Shown: piece after piece, positions 16,697 to 25,455 of the stretch
How the letters are laid out: each line of letters opens with the position of its first letter
How positions within the stretch are numbered: position 1 is the first letter of the stretch
NCBI GenBank assembly: GCA_903881545.1
Contig: CAIRTQ010000098.1
Span: forward strand, 1-38,139
Length of the DNA stretch: 38,139 nucleotides
Origin: an uncultured Elusimicrobia bacterium
GTDB taxonomy: Bacteria; Elusimicrobiota; Elusimicrobia; UBA1565; UBA9628
Reading direction: 5' to 3'
Position numbers and translations under genes: made by a program
The notes under the pieces: model-generated
The model's database searches: none
What the model was told of the DNA's origin: nothing
The model's input: the letters and a program-made list of their open reading frames with translations, nothing else

Positions 16697-17593
16697 TTAA
16701 ATTGCCATCAAATCAAGGCGGAGAAGCTGCTCATGGACCTTGGCCGCGGTGATGGCCGCGCCGGGCTCGGGCGAGTATTCCCGCCGATAGGGATAGTCCT
16801 TCCACAAGGGGCTGGCCACCTTGGTCAGCCGGCCGTATCCGTGGATCTCCGCCGGGCTGGTGCAGACGAAGAGCGCGATGGTCCTGACGCCCAGGGCCAG
16901 GGCCAGGTGCAGGGTGAGCGTGTCCCCGCAGACCACCAGATCGCAGGCCACTATGTCGCCGATGAAGTCCGCCAGCGTCGGCCTCTGCTGGAAGAAGGAC
17001 ACTTGGCAGCCGTCCGCCGCCAGGAGGCCGGCCAGCTCGCGATAGCCGGGCCAGCGCTTCATCGGCCAGCGCGGGCCGGCGCGATCGTCGAGCCCGACGC
17101 GCAGGGCGCCGCTCTTTTGCCGCATGCGGTGGCCGGCCAGGTCGATGCAGTATTCCTCGCCGGAGAATTTGCGGCCGAGCATGGCGAAGAGGAACTCCTG
17201 GTAGGGGCGTTCGTTGGCCATTTTGCGACGGTCCGCCTCGGCCTTGCCCAATCGGGAGATCAGGCCCAGGTCGAACCAGGGCGCGGCGGAATCGGTGTAG
17301 CGCAGTTCGCCCGCCGGAGAGAGATAGGTGCCGATCTTCGTGCCGGAATCCACCTCGGAGGCCAGCGCCGCGGCCTCCCGGTCATCGTCGAGGCAGAGCA
17401 CCAGGTCGAAGCGCTGTCGGCGTAGGTCGGCTGTCTGCGTGATGTCGAGCGCCGCGGCCAGTCGCTGGCGGGGCAAAAGGGGCAGGGCCTCGCCGCGGGT
17501 GACCCAGGTGATCTCGCCTTCCAGCGCGTGCAGCAACGCCGTGGTCCGCACCACATCGCCCAGGGCGCCCAACTTGATGATCAGTGTCTTCAT
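16697..17593 (-). CDS. Glycosyltransferase family 9 (heptosyltransferase-like)
   Basis: 298 residues with the GT-B plan of ADP-heptose:LPS heptosyltransferases: the N-terminal IIKLGALGDVVRTTALL loop and the nucleotide-binding half with VVCGDTLTLHLALALGVRTIALF and later SPAEIHGYGR. It probably adds a sugar to lipopolysaccharide or another surface glycan at the inner face of the membrane. It follows wecB by 13 bases. The exact donor cannot be read from sequence. Confidence 0.88.
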   Translation of the reverse strand: MKTLIIKLGALGDVVRTTALLHALEGEITWVTRGEALPLLPRQRLAAALDITQTADLRRQRFDLVLCLDDDREAAALASEVDSGTKIGTYLSPAGELRYTDSAAPWFDLGLISRLGKAEADRRKMANERPYQEFLFAMLGRKFSGEEYCIDLAGHRMRQKSGALRVGLDDRAGPRWPMKRWPGYRELAGLLAADGCQVSFFQQRPTLADFIGDIVACDLVVCGDTLTLHLALALGVRTIALFVCTSPAEIHGYGRLTKVASPLWKDYPYRREYSPEPGAAITAAKVHEQLLRLDLMAI

Positions 17594-17606
17594 GCGGCGG
17601 CGTGAC

Positions 17607-18713
17607 TCAGGGGAGCAAGCTCCGCGCGGCGGCCCAGCGGCGCAGCGCGCGCGCGATCCGTTCCGAGGCTTGCCCGTCTCCGAACGGATTGCGCGCGGGG
17701 CCGGACGGAACCGGGCGCGAAGGGCGCAGCAGGGCCCGCAGGAGCGCCGTTCGTGAAGTCCCCGTCAAAACACCGCCCCCGGCCAGGAGCTCGGGCCGCT
17801 CCGTTTTCTCGCGCACCACGATGACCGGCTTGCCCAAGGACGGGGCTTCCTCCTGGATGCCGCCGGAATCCGTCACGATGAAGTGCGCCCGCTTCATCAG
17901 CATCACGAAATCCAGGTAGTCGAGCGGCGGGGTCAGCAGGATGCGCGGATGGCGTAGGATCCGGCGCGCCGGCAGGCGCACCGCCGGGTTGGGATGCACG
18001 GGAAAGACCCAGCGCAGGTCGGGGCGGCGCCGGGCCGCTTCGAGGATGGTCCGGAAGACCCGCTCCAGGGGAGCGCCGAAGCTCTCGCGCCGGTGCAGGG
18101 TGACGAGGACCAGGGGCTCGGCGCCGAGCCGCCGCAGCGGGCGATGCCGGAACCGGCGGCGCCGGCCGCAGGCCCAGAGCAGGGCGTCGACCGCGGTGTT
18201 GCCGGTCACCGAGATGCTTGCCGGGCGGACTCCTTCGCGCAGGAGGTTGCGGCGCGCGCTCGGCGTCGGCGCGAAGAGGATTTCGCTGATGCGGTCTATG
18301 AGCACGCGGTTGGCTTCCTCTGGGAAAGGGTTGCGCAGGTCGCCCGTGCGCAGGCCCGCCTCCACATGGGCGACGGGGACTTGGTGGTGGAAAGCCGCCA
18401 GGGCCGCGCCCAATGCGGCGGTCGTATCGCCCTGCACGAGCACCAGGTCCGGCTTTTCCCGCGTCAGCACCCGTTCCATGCCGCGCAGCACGCGCCGCAG
18501 GACCTCGCCCGGGGCCTGGTCCGCGCGCATCAGGTTCATGTCCGTGTGGGGCCGTAACTGGAAGACCCGCAGCATGGCGTCGAGCATGCCGCGATGCTGG
18601 GCCGTGACGCAGATCCTGACCCGGAAGCCCCGCTCCCGGCGCAGCCGCCGGATGACGGGGGCCATCTTGACGGCCTCGGGCCGTGTCCCCACCACTGCCA
18701 GCAGGCGCACCAT
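17607..18713 (-). CDS. wecB: UDP-N-acetylglucosamine 2-epimerase (non-hydrolysing)
   Basis: Using the ATG at 18713 gives 368 residues beginning MVRLLAVVGTRPEAVKMAP, the canonical WecB N-terminus. A longer frame to 18806 only adds an Arg/Pro-rich segment overlapping the previous gene. Family motifs are QGDTTAALG, HVEAGLRTGD, EEANRVLID, TLHRRES and TDSGGIQEEAPSLGKPV. The enzyme interconverts UDP-GlcNAc and UDP-ManNAc for surface polysaccharides, fitting the neighbouring GT9 gene. It starts 4 bases after the stop of the secreted unknown. Confidence 0.93.
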   Translation of the reverse strand: MVRLLAVVGTRPEAVKMAPVIRRLRRERGFRVRICVTAQHRGMLDAMLRVFQLRPHTDMNLMRADQAPGEVLRRVLRGMERVLTREKPDLVLVQGDTTAALGAALAAFHHQVPVAHVEAGLRTGDLRNPFPEEANRVLIDRISEILFAPTPSARRNLLREGVRPASISVTGNTAVDALLWACGRRRRFRHRPLRRLGAEPLVLVTLHRRESFGAPLERVFRTILEAARRRPDLRWVFPVHPNPAVRLPARRILRHPRILLTPPLDYLDFVMLMKRAHFIVTDSGGIQEEAPSLGKPVIVVREKTERPELLAGGGVLTGTSRTALLRALLRPSRPVPSGPARNPFGDGQASERIARALRRWAAARSLLP

Positions 18714-18717
18714 GGCC

Positions 18718-20343
18718 TCAGCGCGCTCCCGCGGCGGAGGGTTCGGCGGCAGCCAGGATGGCATGCGCCGCGGCCATGTCGCCGGCCGCGATCTTTCCGA
18801 AGACATCTTTCAAGGCGTCGCAGTGGGCGCGGCGCCCGCGCCCTTCGCGTCCCCATCGGGTCGCGGGCAGATACCGCTCCACGGCCGCGTCGAGTGCCCC
18901 CCGCCAGCGCGGCGGGGGCTGGCACGAGGCGTTTAATAAGGAGGGGGTCAGCGTGAAGTCCCGGACGGCGCGGCTCAGGTTCTGCCGCAGGCGCGTCCCT
19001 TCCGACAGGGCGGGCCCGACCGAGCGCGCCGCGCTCTGCCAGTCGTCTGATTCGAGCGCGCGCGCCCAGGCCTGCGCCGCGGTCTTCATGCCGAGCCAGG
19101 CGTCCGTCAGGCCCTCGCCGCGGCGCAGATACGCGGCCCGGTCCGCCGCCGGGACCGGGCAGGCGGTTATGAGCGACCGCAACGCGGGCGTCAGGAAGCC
19201 GCCCGCGCTTTCCAGGTATTGGAGTTCTTCCTCCAAAGCGGCGACCGTGATCCAGCGCGCGGCTTCCTTTTGCCTGGTGCCGAGCGTGATCAGCATGTTC
19301 CGGGTCAAGCCGTTGGGGGGATGGGCGGCGGCGGCCGCGGCCTCGAAGCGGCGCAGCGCCTCGGCCGCGCTCTCCAGGGCGAGCCGGCGGCTGGTGAAGC
19401 GCGGGTCCAGTCCGGCCGTGCCGGCTTTCCGCCGGAGGGCGGATCCCACCGCCGGATCCAGCAACTGCTCCGGCCGGTACCGGCCGTCGAGGTGGAGCAG
19501 GCGCGCCAGTTCCAGGTTCTCCTGGTAGCGCAGCCGGAGCTCCAGGTTGCGCAAGTCGTAGCGCATCCCGAAAGCCGGATAGCTCAAGGTCGCGTAATCC
19601 AGCTTTCCGGTCTCCGCGAGCCTGGGTGAGCCCGGCGCGGAGCGCTGGTTCAGCGCGTTCTGGATGGCCAGGACCTGTGGGGAGTAGCCGTGCAGGTTCA
19701 GGCGGCTGAAGCGGTCGTAATAGTTCGCGGAGAGCCCGGCGGCCCCGGCGCCGCCGGGCGCCTCCGGCGGGCTCTTGCCGCTGTCCTTCTGGGTGACGAT
19801 CTGGTTCGACATTCCACCTCGGCCTTCGAACATGCTCTTGAGGATTTCGCGCCGCTCCTCCTCCGTCATCCCGGCGTCGGCGCCCATCAGCTTGGAATCA
19901 GAGTTGCTCTTCCGGAGCCGGCCGTAGGTGCTCTGACCCACATGCTCGGCGTCGACGCCGAAGCTGCGGCTCATGTTGCGCAGGACGGCCGACTCGAAGC
20001 GGTGGCTGCCTTCCTGGTCGTCCCGGGCCAGGCCGAGCGCGAGGTGGGCCGCGGAGTCCGGGTTTTCGTCGATCCATCGGCGGATGTCGGCCACGCGCCG
20101 GGCGGGATCGGAGGCATCTGATATCCGGCCGCCGATCTCCGATTTGGCAATGCGCGCGGCCAGGGAGTCGGCCACGGACGGATCCTGGCGCAGGCTGTCC
20201 TGCATCCCGCTCTCGGTTTCGGATGGAGCGGACGCGGCGGCCGCCGCGCCCGGCGCCTCGTCCTGGGCCCGGGCCAGGCCCAGGTGGAATCCGAGGAGCA
20301 GCGCCGGCCAGATCATGGCCGTCCCGGCCGCGGCCCTAGGCAT
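18718..20343 (-). CDS. Secreted protein of unknown function
   Basis: From the ATG at 20343, which overlaps the tldD-like stop by 8 bases, the protein is 541 residues; a GTG at 20352 would add three. A signal peptide is likely (MPRAAAGTAMIWPALLLGFHL... cut near ARAQD). The rest is rich in Ala, Arg, Leu and Glu, mostly helical, with no enzyme motif I recognise. The middle (about 200-300) contains SANYYDRFSRLNLHGYSP and SYPAFGMRYDLRNLELRLRY, suggesting an envelope or outer-membrane-associated role. It sits between the tldD-like gene and wecB in one operon. Confidence 0.7.
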   Translation of the reverse strand: MPRAAAGTAMIWPALLLGFHLGLARAQDEAPGAAAAASAPSETESGMQDSLRQDPSVADSLAARIAKSEIGGRISDASDPARRVADIRRWIDENPDSAAHLALGLARDDQEGSHRFESAVLRNMSRSFGVDAEHVGQSTYGRLRKSNSDSKLMGADAGMTEEERREILKSMFEGRGGMSNQIVTQKDSGKSPPEAPGGAGAAGLSANYYDRFSRLNLHGYSPQVLAIQNALNQRSAPGSPRLAETGKLDYATLSYPAFGMRYDLRNLELRLRYQENLELARLLHLDGRYRPEQLLDPAVGSALRRKAGTAGLDPRFTSRRLALESAAEALRRFEAAAAAAHPPNGLTRNMLITLGTRQKEAARWITVAALEEELQYLESAGGFLTPALRSLITACPVPAADRAAYLRRGEGLTDAWLGMKTAAQAWARALESDDWQSAARSVGPALSEGTRLRQNLSRAVRDFTLTPSLLNASCQPPPRWRGALDAAVERYLPATRWGREGRGRRAHCDALKDVFGKIAAGDMAAAHAILAAAEPSAAGAR

Positions 20344-21730
20344 GGGAACCACCGACCAGGATGTTGGGGATGCTGATGGTGGGCATGCCGTCCGAGACCG
20401 GGACGCCCTGGCCGTCCTTGCCGCAGGTGCCGATGCCCCAGCCGATGTCCCAGCCGACCCGGTCGATGGCGCGCAGGACCTCTGAGCCCACGCCCATGAG
20501 ATTGGCGTCGCGCACCAAGTGGCGGATCACCCCGTCTTCCACGCGGTAGCCTTCCTCCACTTCGAAGACGAACTCGCCCGTGGCCGTGTTGACCTGGCCT
20601 CCCCCCATGCGGGTGACGAAGAGCCCGGCCTTGAGGCCGCGCAGAATCTCCGCGGGGTCGTCGCCGCCCGGCGCGATATAAAGGTTCGACATCCTGGGGA
20701 TGGGGCGGCAGTGGAAGGACTCGCGCCGGCCGTGGCCGTTGGAGGGTCGGGAATCCTTGAAGGCGGTGACGCGATCGTAAAGGTAGTCGACCAGGATGCC
20801 GTCGCGCACCAGGACCGTGGGCCGGGCTGGCACGCCTTCGTCGTCGAAGCCGAAGCTGCCGCGGGCGCAGGGCAAAGACGGGTCGTCGATGACGGTGATG
20901 TTCTCCGGGGCCACGCGGGCGCCAAGTTTGCCCTGGTAGGCGGGGGATGTCCCCTCCAGGACCAAGTCCGCCTCCAAGGAGTGGCCGATGGCCTCATGGA
21001 TGAGGGTGCCGCCGGCCGCGCTCGAGATGACGACGGGCATCTCGCCGGCCTGGGCTTTAGGCGCGTCGAATTTGGCCAGCGCCCGGGCCGCCGCCATCGG
21101 GCGGGAGTCGCAGAGCAGTTCGTAGCCCTGCAGCCCGCCCAGGACCGCTTGGCCGGTCTGCAGGACGCCGGCGCGCTCCGCCACGATGCTGATGGAGAGC
21201 AGGACCGCGGTGCGCGAGGCCCGGCAATGGGCGCCCTCGCTGTTGACCAAGAGCTGTTCCCGGCGGCTTTCCGCGTAAGCGAGCGTCACTTGGCGGATGT
21301 CCGGGAAGCCCGAACGAACGGCCGCGTCGATCCGCCGCAGGAGCGCGATCTTTTGGTCGCTGGCGACTTGGCGCGGGTCTATGCGCACCGGCGCGCTCCA
21401 GATCGCGAGGGGCTGCAGGGGGACCGGTTCGGGCCGCGGCGCTTCGGGGCCGAGCAGGGATTGGCGCAGGAGGAGCGCTTGGCCGTCGTGAAGGGAATTG
21501 GCGCTGCCTTGGAGGGTCTCCACGGACCGCTCGCGGCGGCGCAAGAACCGTAGGCCGGTCCCGCGTTCGGCGCCGCTGGCCGCATCCGTGACCCGGCCGT
21601 CCTCGAAGCGCAAGGCGGCGGATTCCGATTCCTCAAGGCAGACCTCGCCGTAGTCCGCGCCGCGGACCGCCCGCGCCAAACCCGCCAACGGGACCTGGTC
21701 CAATTCCTTCATGGACGATAAAGTTATCAT
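20336..21730 (-). CDS. tldD: TldD/PmbA-family metalloprotease
   Basis: Up to 464 residues from the ATG at 21730; an ATG at 21712 (residue 7) is equally plausible, and neither has a good Shine-Dalgarno sequence. The zinc motif HEAIGH (245-250) lies in GGTLIHEAIGHSLEADL as in TldD. The later GTCGKDGQGVPVSDGMPT matches the family's Cys-Gly-GQ-PV block that provides a third zinc ligand. TldD normally pairs with TldE (PmbA) to degrade small, unfolded or modified peptides. No tldE partner lies in the window; in this family the two subunits look alike, but HEAIGH marks this as the active TldD type. It starts a minus-strand operon, divergent from the 5'-nucleotidase gene 71 bases away. Confidence 0.88.
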   Translation of the reverse strand: MITLSSMKELDQVPLAGLARAVRGADYGEVCLEESESAALRFEDGRVTDAASGAERGTGLRFLRRRERSVETLQGSANSLHDGQALLLRQSLLGPEAPRPEPVPLQPLAIWSAPVRIDPRQVASDQKIALLRRIDAAVRSGFPDIRQVTLAYAESRREQLLVNSEGAHCRASRTAVLLSISIVAERAGVLQTGQAVLGGLQGYELLCDSRPMAAARALAKFDAPKAQAGEMPVVISSAAGGTLIHEAIGHSLEADLVLEGTSPAYQGKLGARVAPENITVIDDPSLPCARGSFGFDDEGVPARPTVLVRDGILVDYLYDRVTAFKDSRPSNGHGRRESFHCRPIPRMSNLYIAPGGDDPAEILRGLKAGLFVTRMGGGQVNTATGEFVFEVEEGYRVEDGVIRHLVRDANLMGVGSEVLRAIDRVGWDIGWGIGTCGKDGQGVPVSDGMPTISIPNILVGGSHA

Positions 21731-21801
21731 ATCTCGGTGCCGCTCGGAAATAAATAAGGTACAATCCCAATCCGACCATTTGACGTCGCGGAGGTCGAAA
21801 A

Positions 21802-23325
21802 TTGGCGATGAAACTACTCGGTTTTTGCTTAGGGCTGGCCTGCACGCTCGCCGCCGTGCCCGGTCGGGCAGATAGCCTCCGCGTCACGATCCTGCATACC
21901 AACGATGTCCATGGCTGGATCATGTCCCGGTTCGCGGCCTTCCACGCGGCCGACCCGCGGCGGGCCGTGGGCGGCGCCGCCGCCGTGGCGGCATATTCCA
22001 AGACGGTCAAGGGGCCCAAACTGCTTCTGGACGCGGGCGACTGGTTTCAAGGAACGCCCGAGGGCGGGCTGCGCGACGGCCGGGCCATGGCCGAAGTCTT
22101 TAATGCCGTGGGCTATGATGTCTTGGAAGTGGGCAATCACGACTTCGACAACGGTGAGGGCACGCTGGAATCCATCATCAAGGATATCCGGGCCCCCGTG
22201 CTTTGCGCCAACGTGTATCGCGGCGCGGGTGAGCGCGCTCCCGAGTGCAAGCCTTGGATCGTAAAGGATGTGGCCGGGGTGAAGATCGGAATCTTCGGCC
22301 TTCTGACCACCAGCATGAAGGCGCTGCAGTTCGCGGACAATATCGCCGGTTTGGCCTTCCGTAGTCCCGTGGAAGAGGCTAAGGAAGACGTGGCGGCCCT
22401 GCGCGCGCAGGGCGCCACGGTCATCATCGCGTTGTCTCATCTGGGCCTGGAGCGGCCGGATGGCCCGCCTTTCGATGGGGATCAGACCCTGGCGGCGCAG
22501 GTCGATGGCATCGACCTTATCGTGGGGGGGCACAGCCATACCGCCTTGCCCGAGGGATTGCGCGACGCGACCCACGGCACCATCATCGTCCAGGCCGGGT
22601 CGGAACTGGCCCGGGTCGGCGAGGTCTCCCTGGAGATCGATCCGGCAAGCAAGAAGGTGGTGAAGTCTTCCGCGCGGCTGGTGGACCTGTGGCCCGACGC
22701 GGTCGGAGCGGATCCGGCCGTGGCCAAGATCGTTGCCAGCCTCTCTTCGGAGGTCAAGACCCTTTTCGACGTTGTGGTGGCCACGGCGGCGCAGCCGCTG
22801 GCGCGCGCCCGCGGCGAGTCCCCTCTGGGCGACTGGATGGCGGACTGCGAGCGGCAGTGGGCTCACGCCGACCTGGCGCTCATCAACGGAGGCGGCATCC
22901 GCACCGATATCCCGGCCGGCCCGGTGACGAGACGCCAGATCTACGAGATCATGCCTTTCAACAATCGCATGGTGACCTTGGTCATGAGCGGGAAGGCCGT
23001 CAAGGCCCTGCTGGACCAGGCCGCGGGGCGGCCCAACAGCGCGCAGATTTCCGGCGCTAAGATATCCTTCCATCACACGTCGGTGGCGGGCAGCCGCGTG
23101 GCGGCGGTCAGCGTCGCGGGCAAGCCCCTGGCCGACAGCGCGACCTATCGGGTCGCGACCATTGATTTCCTGGCCAAGGGCGGCGATGGCTATACCGCCT
23201 TTGACTTGGCGCAGAGCAAGGATTTCAGCCAGACGCTCGTGCGGGATGTCTTGAACCGGTGCGCGCAAAAGCAGGGTCTCCTGAGAACCCCTTCAGGAGG
23301 GCGGCTGGTTCTTTTGGGGGACTGA
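21802..23325 (+). CDS. Exported bifunctional metallophosphatase/5'-nucleotidase (UshA family)
   Basis: 507 residues. The signal peptide ends near VPGRADS. Metallophosphatase motifs are present: ILHTNDVHG (D35, H37), LLLDAGDW (D80), VGNHDFDNG (N112, H113) and VGGHSHT. The C-terminal nucleotide-binding domain has SPLGDWMAD, LINGGGIRTDIPAG and EIMPFNNRMVTL. Such enzymes strip phosphate from extracellular or periplasmic nucleotides. The TTG at 21802 sits 7 bases after GGAGG (21790-21794) and is a better start than the ATG at 21808. The following gene begins 4 bases after the stop. Confidence 0.93.
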   Translation: MAMKLLGFCLGLACTLAAVPGRADSLRVTILHTNDVHGWIMSRFAAFHAADPRRAVGGAAAVAAYSKTVKGPKLLLDAGDWFQGTPEGGLRDGRAMAEVFNAVGYDVLEVGNHDFDNGEGTLESIIKDIRAPVLCANVYRGAGERAPECKPWIVKDVAGVKIGIFGLLTTSMKALQFADNIAGLAFRSPVEEAKEDVAALRAQGATVIIALSHLGLERPDGPPFDGDQTLAAQVDGIDLIVGGHSHTALPEGLRDATHGTIIVQAGSELARVGEVSLEIDPASKKVVKSSARLVDLWPDAVGADPAVAKIVASLSSEVKTLFDVVVATAAQPLARARGESPLGDWMADCERQWAHADLALINGGGIRTDIPAGPVTRRQIYEIMPFNNRMVTLVMSGKAVKALLDQAAGRPNSAQISGAKISFHHTSVAGSRVAAVSVAGKPLADSATYRVATIDFLAKGGDGYTAFDLAQSKDFSQTLVRDVLNRCAQKQGLLRTPSGGRLVLLGD

Positions 23326-23329
23326 TATC

Positions 23330-23923
23330 GTGTTAAAAACCGTCCGCGACAAGACCGAAGCCGCATGGACCACCGCCAAGAGGTTGTTGGCCCTCTTGGG
23401 GTGTTGGGGTCTCGTGTTCAGCTTGGCGACGATAGCCAGGCTGGTCGTGGCCTTCGAGTACGACGACGGCTTGGTCTATTCCGCGCCGGCCTACGCCAAG
23501 GCTTCCAAGAGCGTGTCGCAGCCCTATACGCCGGAATTCTGGTCTCAGGTCAATCAGTCCTACGATTTAGAGGAAGCCAAGTTCGTGGCGCAGGGGTTGG
23601 CCTGGGGTTTTCGGGCTTTCGGCTTCAGGGTGGCGATAATCGCGGATCGTCCCGCCGTTTCGGGCGAGCCCTTGCGCAAGGAATGGCGGCGTTTGACGCC
23701 CAAGAATCTGTTCTATTTTTCCGGGGATAAGGGAGGGAAGCGGGTTTTTCTCCAAAATGGGAATTGCGTCCTGTTTTTTGGCGCTAGCGACTCGGCCATA
23801 ATGGAAGCGCGCAAGGCGGGCGTCTATTCCCTCCGTATCAAGAGAAGCCCATCTTCCTACAAGAAAGACGACTACCATCCCGGTACCCTAGGTGAGTTGG
23901 TCGTGCCGTTGTCCCAGTATTGA
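23330..23923 (+). CDS. Class B acid phosphatase homologue, probably catalytically dead
   Basis: 197 residues with an N-terminal membrane segment (about 18-41). The body aligns by eye with class B acid phosphatase AphA: FEYDDGLVYSAP matches FDIDDTVLFSSP, PEFWSQVNQSYD matches PVFWEKMNNGWD, and the end resembles the AphA C-terminus. The nucleophile Asp is Glu (E43), the DIDDT threonine is Gly (G47), and the metal-binding GDSDND is GASDSA (151-156). It therefore keeps the HAD fold but lacks essential catalytic residues. The GTG start at 23330 follows a GGGGG stretch. It is coupled to the 5'-nucleotidase and may be an anchored accessory or binding protein for it. No frameshift is seen, so it is an intact gene, not a decayed one. 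Confidence 0.75.
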   Translation: MLKTVRDKTEAAWTTAKRLLALLGCWGLVFSLATIARLVVAFEYDDGLVYSAPAYAKASKSVSQPYTPEFWSQVNQSYDLEEAKFVAQGLAWGFRAFGFRVAIIADRPAVSGEPLRKEWRRLTPKNLFYFSGDKGGKRVFLQNGNCVLFFGASDSAIMEARKAGVYSLRIKRSPSSYKKDDYHPGTLGELVVPLSQY

Positions 23924-23929
23924 TTCTGT

Positions 23930-23958
23930 TTGACTTTTTATAAATTTTCTAATAAAAT
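23930..23958 (+). promoter_or_regulatory. Promoter of tpiA and probably the BMC operon
   Basis: TTGACT (23930-23935) and TAAAAT (23953-23958) are exactly 17 bases apart, in the most AT-rich stretch of this part of the window. This is the best sigma-70-type promoter seen here. Transcription would start near 23965, giving a leader of about 54 bases. Confidence 0.75.
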
Positions 23959-23962
23959 GTTT

Positions 23963-23994
23963 ATTGTGGGGTGTGTGGCCACAATGTCCACAAT
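23963..23994 (+). promoter_or_regulatory. Inverted-repeat operator candidate at the tpiA start site
   Basis: ATTGTGG (23963-23969) is matched by CCACAAT at 23979-23985 and again at 23988-23994, and TGTGGCCACA (23974-23983) is a perfect 10-base palindrome. The cluster sits at about +1 to +30, where a repressor would block initiation. It could also fold in the RNA leader. No regulator gene is seen next to it. Confidence 0.45.
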
Positions 23995-24018
23995 CTGTGA
24001 ATTTAGGAGCCCGCAGAA

Positions 24019-24798
24019 ATGACCGACTCTATTAGAATACCGCTCATCGCTGGCAATTGGAAGATGCATCTTAATCTGGCGCAATCCGTGGAATTGGCCA
24101 AAGCGATCCGCGATGCGGCCGGCGACTCTCCCAGCGAAATCGCCATTTGCGTTCCATTCACGGCATTGACGGTGGTCGCGGAAGTCTTGAAGGGCAGCCG
24201 CGTCCGATTGGGTGCGCAGGACATTTTCTGGGAGTCCCAAGGCGCCTTTACCGGAGAGATTTCGGCGTCCCAACTCGCTGATTCCGGGGCGTCCTATGTC
24301 ATCATCGGGCATTCGGAGCGGCGGCGTCTGTTCGGCGACACGGACGAGGCCGTGAACAAGAAGCTCAGGGCGGCGCTAGGTGCCAAGCTCAATCCCATCG
24401 TATGCGTGGGAGAGACCCTTGATGAGCGCCAATCCAATCAGACCTTCCGGGTCTTGGAAACTCAGATGGCCGGAGGCTTGAAGGGCTTCGCTCCGGCGGA
24501 CCTGGCGTCGGCCGTTGTCGCGTATGAACCGGTCTGGGCCATCGGGACCGGCGTGACCGCGACCCCGGAGCAAGCGCAGGAAGCGCACCGTTTTCTGCGC
24601 AGACAGGCCGCCAAGCTCTACGGCGAGGGGTTTGCCGCCGGCCTGCGCATCATCTACGGCGGCTCCGTGACGGCCGACAGCGTGGATGGGCTCATGTCCC
24701 AGCCCGACCTCGACGGCGCGCTCGTGGGCGGCGCGAGCCTGAAGGCCCCGTCTTTTAACCGCATCGTGCATTTCCAAGTCCCTTCGAAAGCCGTATAA
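24019..24798 (+). CDS. tpiA: Triose-phosphate isomerase
   Basis: 259 residues with all TIM hallmarks: AGNWKM (K15), IIGHSERR (H98), the catalytic AYEPVWAIGTG (E170) and IYGGSV near the end. AGGAG at 24005-24009 is the ribosome site. It interconverts glyceraldehyde-3-phosphate and dihydroxyacetone phosphate. It lies 7 bases before pduL, so the triose made by the aldolase of the BMC operon would be handled by a co-transcribed enzyme. It shows no encapsulation-type extension, so it probably acts in the cytosol. Confidence 0.97.
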   Translation: MTDSIRIPLIAGNWKMHLNLAQSVELAKAIRDAAGDSPSEIAICVPFTALTVVAEVLKGSRVRLGAQDIFWESQGAFTGEISASQLADSGASYVIIGHSERRRLFGDTDEAVNKKLRAALGAKLNPIVCVGETLDERQSNQTFRVLETQMAGGLKGFAPADLASAVVAYEPVWAIGTGVTATPEQAQEAHRFLRRQAAKLYGEGFAAGLRIIYGGSVTADSVDGLMSQPDLDGALVGGASLKAPSFNRIVHFQVPSKAV

Positions 24799-24799
24799 T
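24771..24799 (+). promoter_or_regulatory. Possible internal promoter for pduL, leaderless
   Basis: TTTCCA (24771-24776) and TATAAT (24794-24799) are 17 bases apart, and the pduL ATG lies 6 bases after the -10 box, so transcription would start at or next to the ATG. The -10 box overlaps the tpiA stop codon, so chance resemblance is possible. Confidence 0.45.
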
Positions 24800-24805
24800 C
24801 CGCCT

Positions 24806-25441
24806 ATGGAATCGGAAGGGCTGGTCCGGGACCTGACCGCGGAGATCTCCAAGCGGATGCAGCGGTCCCGTACCCCCATCCCCATAGGCGTGTCCAACCG
24901 CCATGCCCATATCACGCAAGGGCATTTCGAGGCCGTCTTCGGCCCGGGCGCGAAATTCTCAAAATTCCGTGACCTATCGCAGCCCGGGCAATTCGCGGCC
25001 AACGAGAAGATCGACATCGCGGGGTCCAAGGGCACGGTCCGAGGCGTGCGGCTCCTCGGCCCCTTCCGGCAGAAGACCCAGGTGGAGGTTTCCTTGACCG
25101 ATGCCATCGCTCTCGGCGCCCGGCCGCCGGTGCGGGAGTCCGGAGATCTGGCCGGTTCGGCGCCGCTCAAGATTTCCGGCCCTTGCGGCGCCGTCGATGT
25201 CCAGGAAGGCCTTATCCTGGCGCAAAGGCATCTGCATTGCTCGACCGCCGAGGCCGCCGCCATCGGCGTGGCCAATGGCGAGGCCGTGCGGGTGCGCGTG
25301 GGACGGGGCGGATGCCGGGAGACGGTCTTCGAGAAGACGGTCGTGCGGGTTTCGGACAAGTTCAGCCTGGAGCTGCATCTGGACACGGACGAGGCCAACG
25401 CCGCTGGCGTCAAGACCGGGGATTCGGCCTATATCGCATAG
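24806..25441 (+). CDS. pduL: PduL-type phosphotransacylase (BMC lumen enzyme)
   Basis: 211 residues. PduL converts acyl-CoA and phosphate to acyl-phosphate and recycles CoA inside microcompartments. Family motifs: [11 protein letters not shown] (zinc ligands H33, H35), [26 protein letters not shown], the RHLH block (H142, H144) and HLDTDEANA (H191). The first ~19 residues ([18 protein letters not shown]) form an amphipathic helix typical of an encapsulation peptide. It opens the BMC part of the operon. Confidence 0.95.
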   Translation: MESEGLVRDLTAEISKRMQRSRTPIPIGVSNRHAHITQGHFEAVFGPGAKFSKFRDLSQPGQFAANEKIDIAGSKGTVRGVRLLGPFRQKTQVEVSLTDAIALGARPPVRESGDLAGSAPLKISGPCGAVDVQEGLILAQRHLHCSTAEAAAIGVANGEAVRVRVGRGGCRETVFEKTVVRVSDKFSLELHLDTDEANAAGVKTGDSAYIA

Positions 25442-25455
25442 CAGGGGGAACGACA

